NCBI GenBank assembly: GCA_003153855.1
Contig: PMBM01000027.1
Span: forward strand, 1-13,185
Direction of reading: 5' to 3'
Length of the DNA: 13,185 nt
Origin: Propionibacteriaceae bacterium
Lineage (GTDB): Bacteria > Actinomycetota > Actinomycetes > Propionibacteriales > Propionibacteriaceae
The position numbers and the translations under genes are program-made. Each line of letters opens with the position of its first letter. Position 1 is the stretch's first letter. Below are positions 12,620-13,185 of the stretch, piece by piece. The notes below the pieces were generated by a model that did no database searches, was not told where the DNA came from, and was given only the letters and a program-made list of their open reading frames with translations.

Positions 12620-13185
12620 ATGCAGCTGGGAATGGTCGGACTGGGCCGGATGGGCGCGAACATCGTGCGGCGCCTGATGCGTGACGGACACGAGTGCGTC
12701 GTGTACGACATCAGCCCCGCGGCCGTACAGGCTCTGGAGGCCGACGGCGCGGTGGGCGCGACGTCGCTCGCCGACCTGGCCGGCAAGCTGGAGCAGCCTC
12801 GGGCCATCTGGATCATGGTGCCGGCCGGCGAGATCACGACCAAGACGGTCGACGGACTGGCTGCGGTGCTCGCCGCCGAGGACGCGATCATCGACGGCGG
12901 CAACTCCCACTACTACGACGACCTGGCACGGGCTGCCGGCCTGCGCGACGCGGGTATCCACTACATCGACGTCGGTACGAGTGGTGGCGTGTGGGGTCTC
13001 GACCGCGGCTACTGCCTGATGATCGGCGGCGACACCGAGGTCGTGGATCGTCTCGACCCGATCTGGGCCAGCGTCGCCCCGGGCGTCGACGCCGCTCCTC
13101 GTACAGCCGGCCGTGACGGCGACCCGTCGGCCGCCGAGCAGGGCTACCTCCACTGCGGCCCGGTCGGCGCCGGCCACTTCGTCAA
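12620..13185 (+). CDS. 6-phosphogluconate dehydrogenase (decarboxylating), 3' end beyond the window
   Basis: The first 188 codons of an oxidoreductase that converts 6-phosphogluconate to ribulose 5-phosphate and CO2. The cofactor motif is GMVGLGRMGANIVRRL (4-18), with Asp30 after VVY suggesting NAD preference. The conserved IDGGNSHYYDD (91-101), GTSGGVWGLDRGYCLMIGG (119-137) and GYLHCGPVGAGHFV (175-188) follow; the catalytic Lys would be codon 189, cut by the edge. The GTSGGVWGL...GYCLMIGG form marks the shorter (about 300-330 residue) type rather than the long NADP-type Gnd. AGGAGG at 12609-12614 precedes ATG 12620. It lies 45 nt after the TetR stop; read-through is possible but a functional link is not evident. 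Confidence 0.94.
   Translation, partial: MQLGMVGLGRMGANIVRRLMRDGHECVVYDISPAAVQALEADGAVGATSLADLAGKLEQPRAIWIMVPAGEITTKTVDGLAAVLAAEDAIIDGGNSHYYDDLARAAGLRDAGIHYIDVGTSGGVWGLDRGYCLMIGGDTEVVDRLDPIWASVAPGVDAAPRTAGRDGDPSAAEQGYLHCGPVGAGHFV

Overview
The window is high-GC DNA (roughly two thirds G+C) with GTG and TTG starts, purine-rich Shine-Dalgarno sites and actinobacterial gene families, so it comes from an actinomycete. It could be a member of the Propionibacteriales, but the sequence alone does not settle the family. It reads as ordinary chromosome with short operons. I see no rRNA, tRNA, CRISPR array, transposase, integrase or phage structural gene.

Layout. (1) 1-2527, minus strand: a two-gene unit with a 679-residue subtilisin-like (S8) protease followed by an unrecognised gene that runs off the left edge. 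(2) 2581-5184, plus strand: a DGPF/YCII protein, an ECF42-type sigma factor overlapping it by 4 nt, and an alpha/beta-hydrolase, probably one operon behind a candidate ECF promoter. (3) 5185-5444, non-coding: four 25-nt repeats in a two-fold symmetric array with identical 51-nt periods. (4) 5445-5976: the decayed 5' part of a DHA2-type MFS exporter gene with four frame changes and no 3' half. (5) 5983-8672, minus strand: a YbaK-type deacylase, a mannitol-1-phosphate-dehydrogenase-like enzyme and a PfkB sugar kinase; the last two overlap as ATGA. (6) 8825-9655, plus strand: a rhamnulose-1-phosphate-aldolase-like protein, convergent with an SRPBCC protein (9657-10118, minus). (7) 10198-10431: a small hypothetical protein. 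(8) 10515-12574: a TetR regulator divergent from two membrane-protein genes (DUF4386 family plus an unrecognised four-helix protein), with two palindromic operators between them. (9) 12620 to the right edge: the 5' part of a 6-phosphogluconate dehydrogenase gene.

How the genes work together. The dehydrogenase, kinase and class II aldolase make sense as a polyol or ketose catabolic set ending in triose phosphate plus an aldehyde, although no transporter or dedicated regulator lies in the window. The TetR/membrane-protein pair is a self-contained regulatory cassette. The ECF operon matches the known DGPF-ECF42 partnership and adds a hydrolase.

The strongest unexplained signals are the symmetric repeat array at 5207-5371, the TetR operator placed exactly in the 17-bp spacer of a promoter at 11806-11834, the Gln in place of a zinc-binding His in the aldolase, and a signal-peptide-less S8 protease with a duplicated N-terminal domain.
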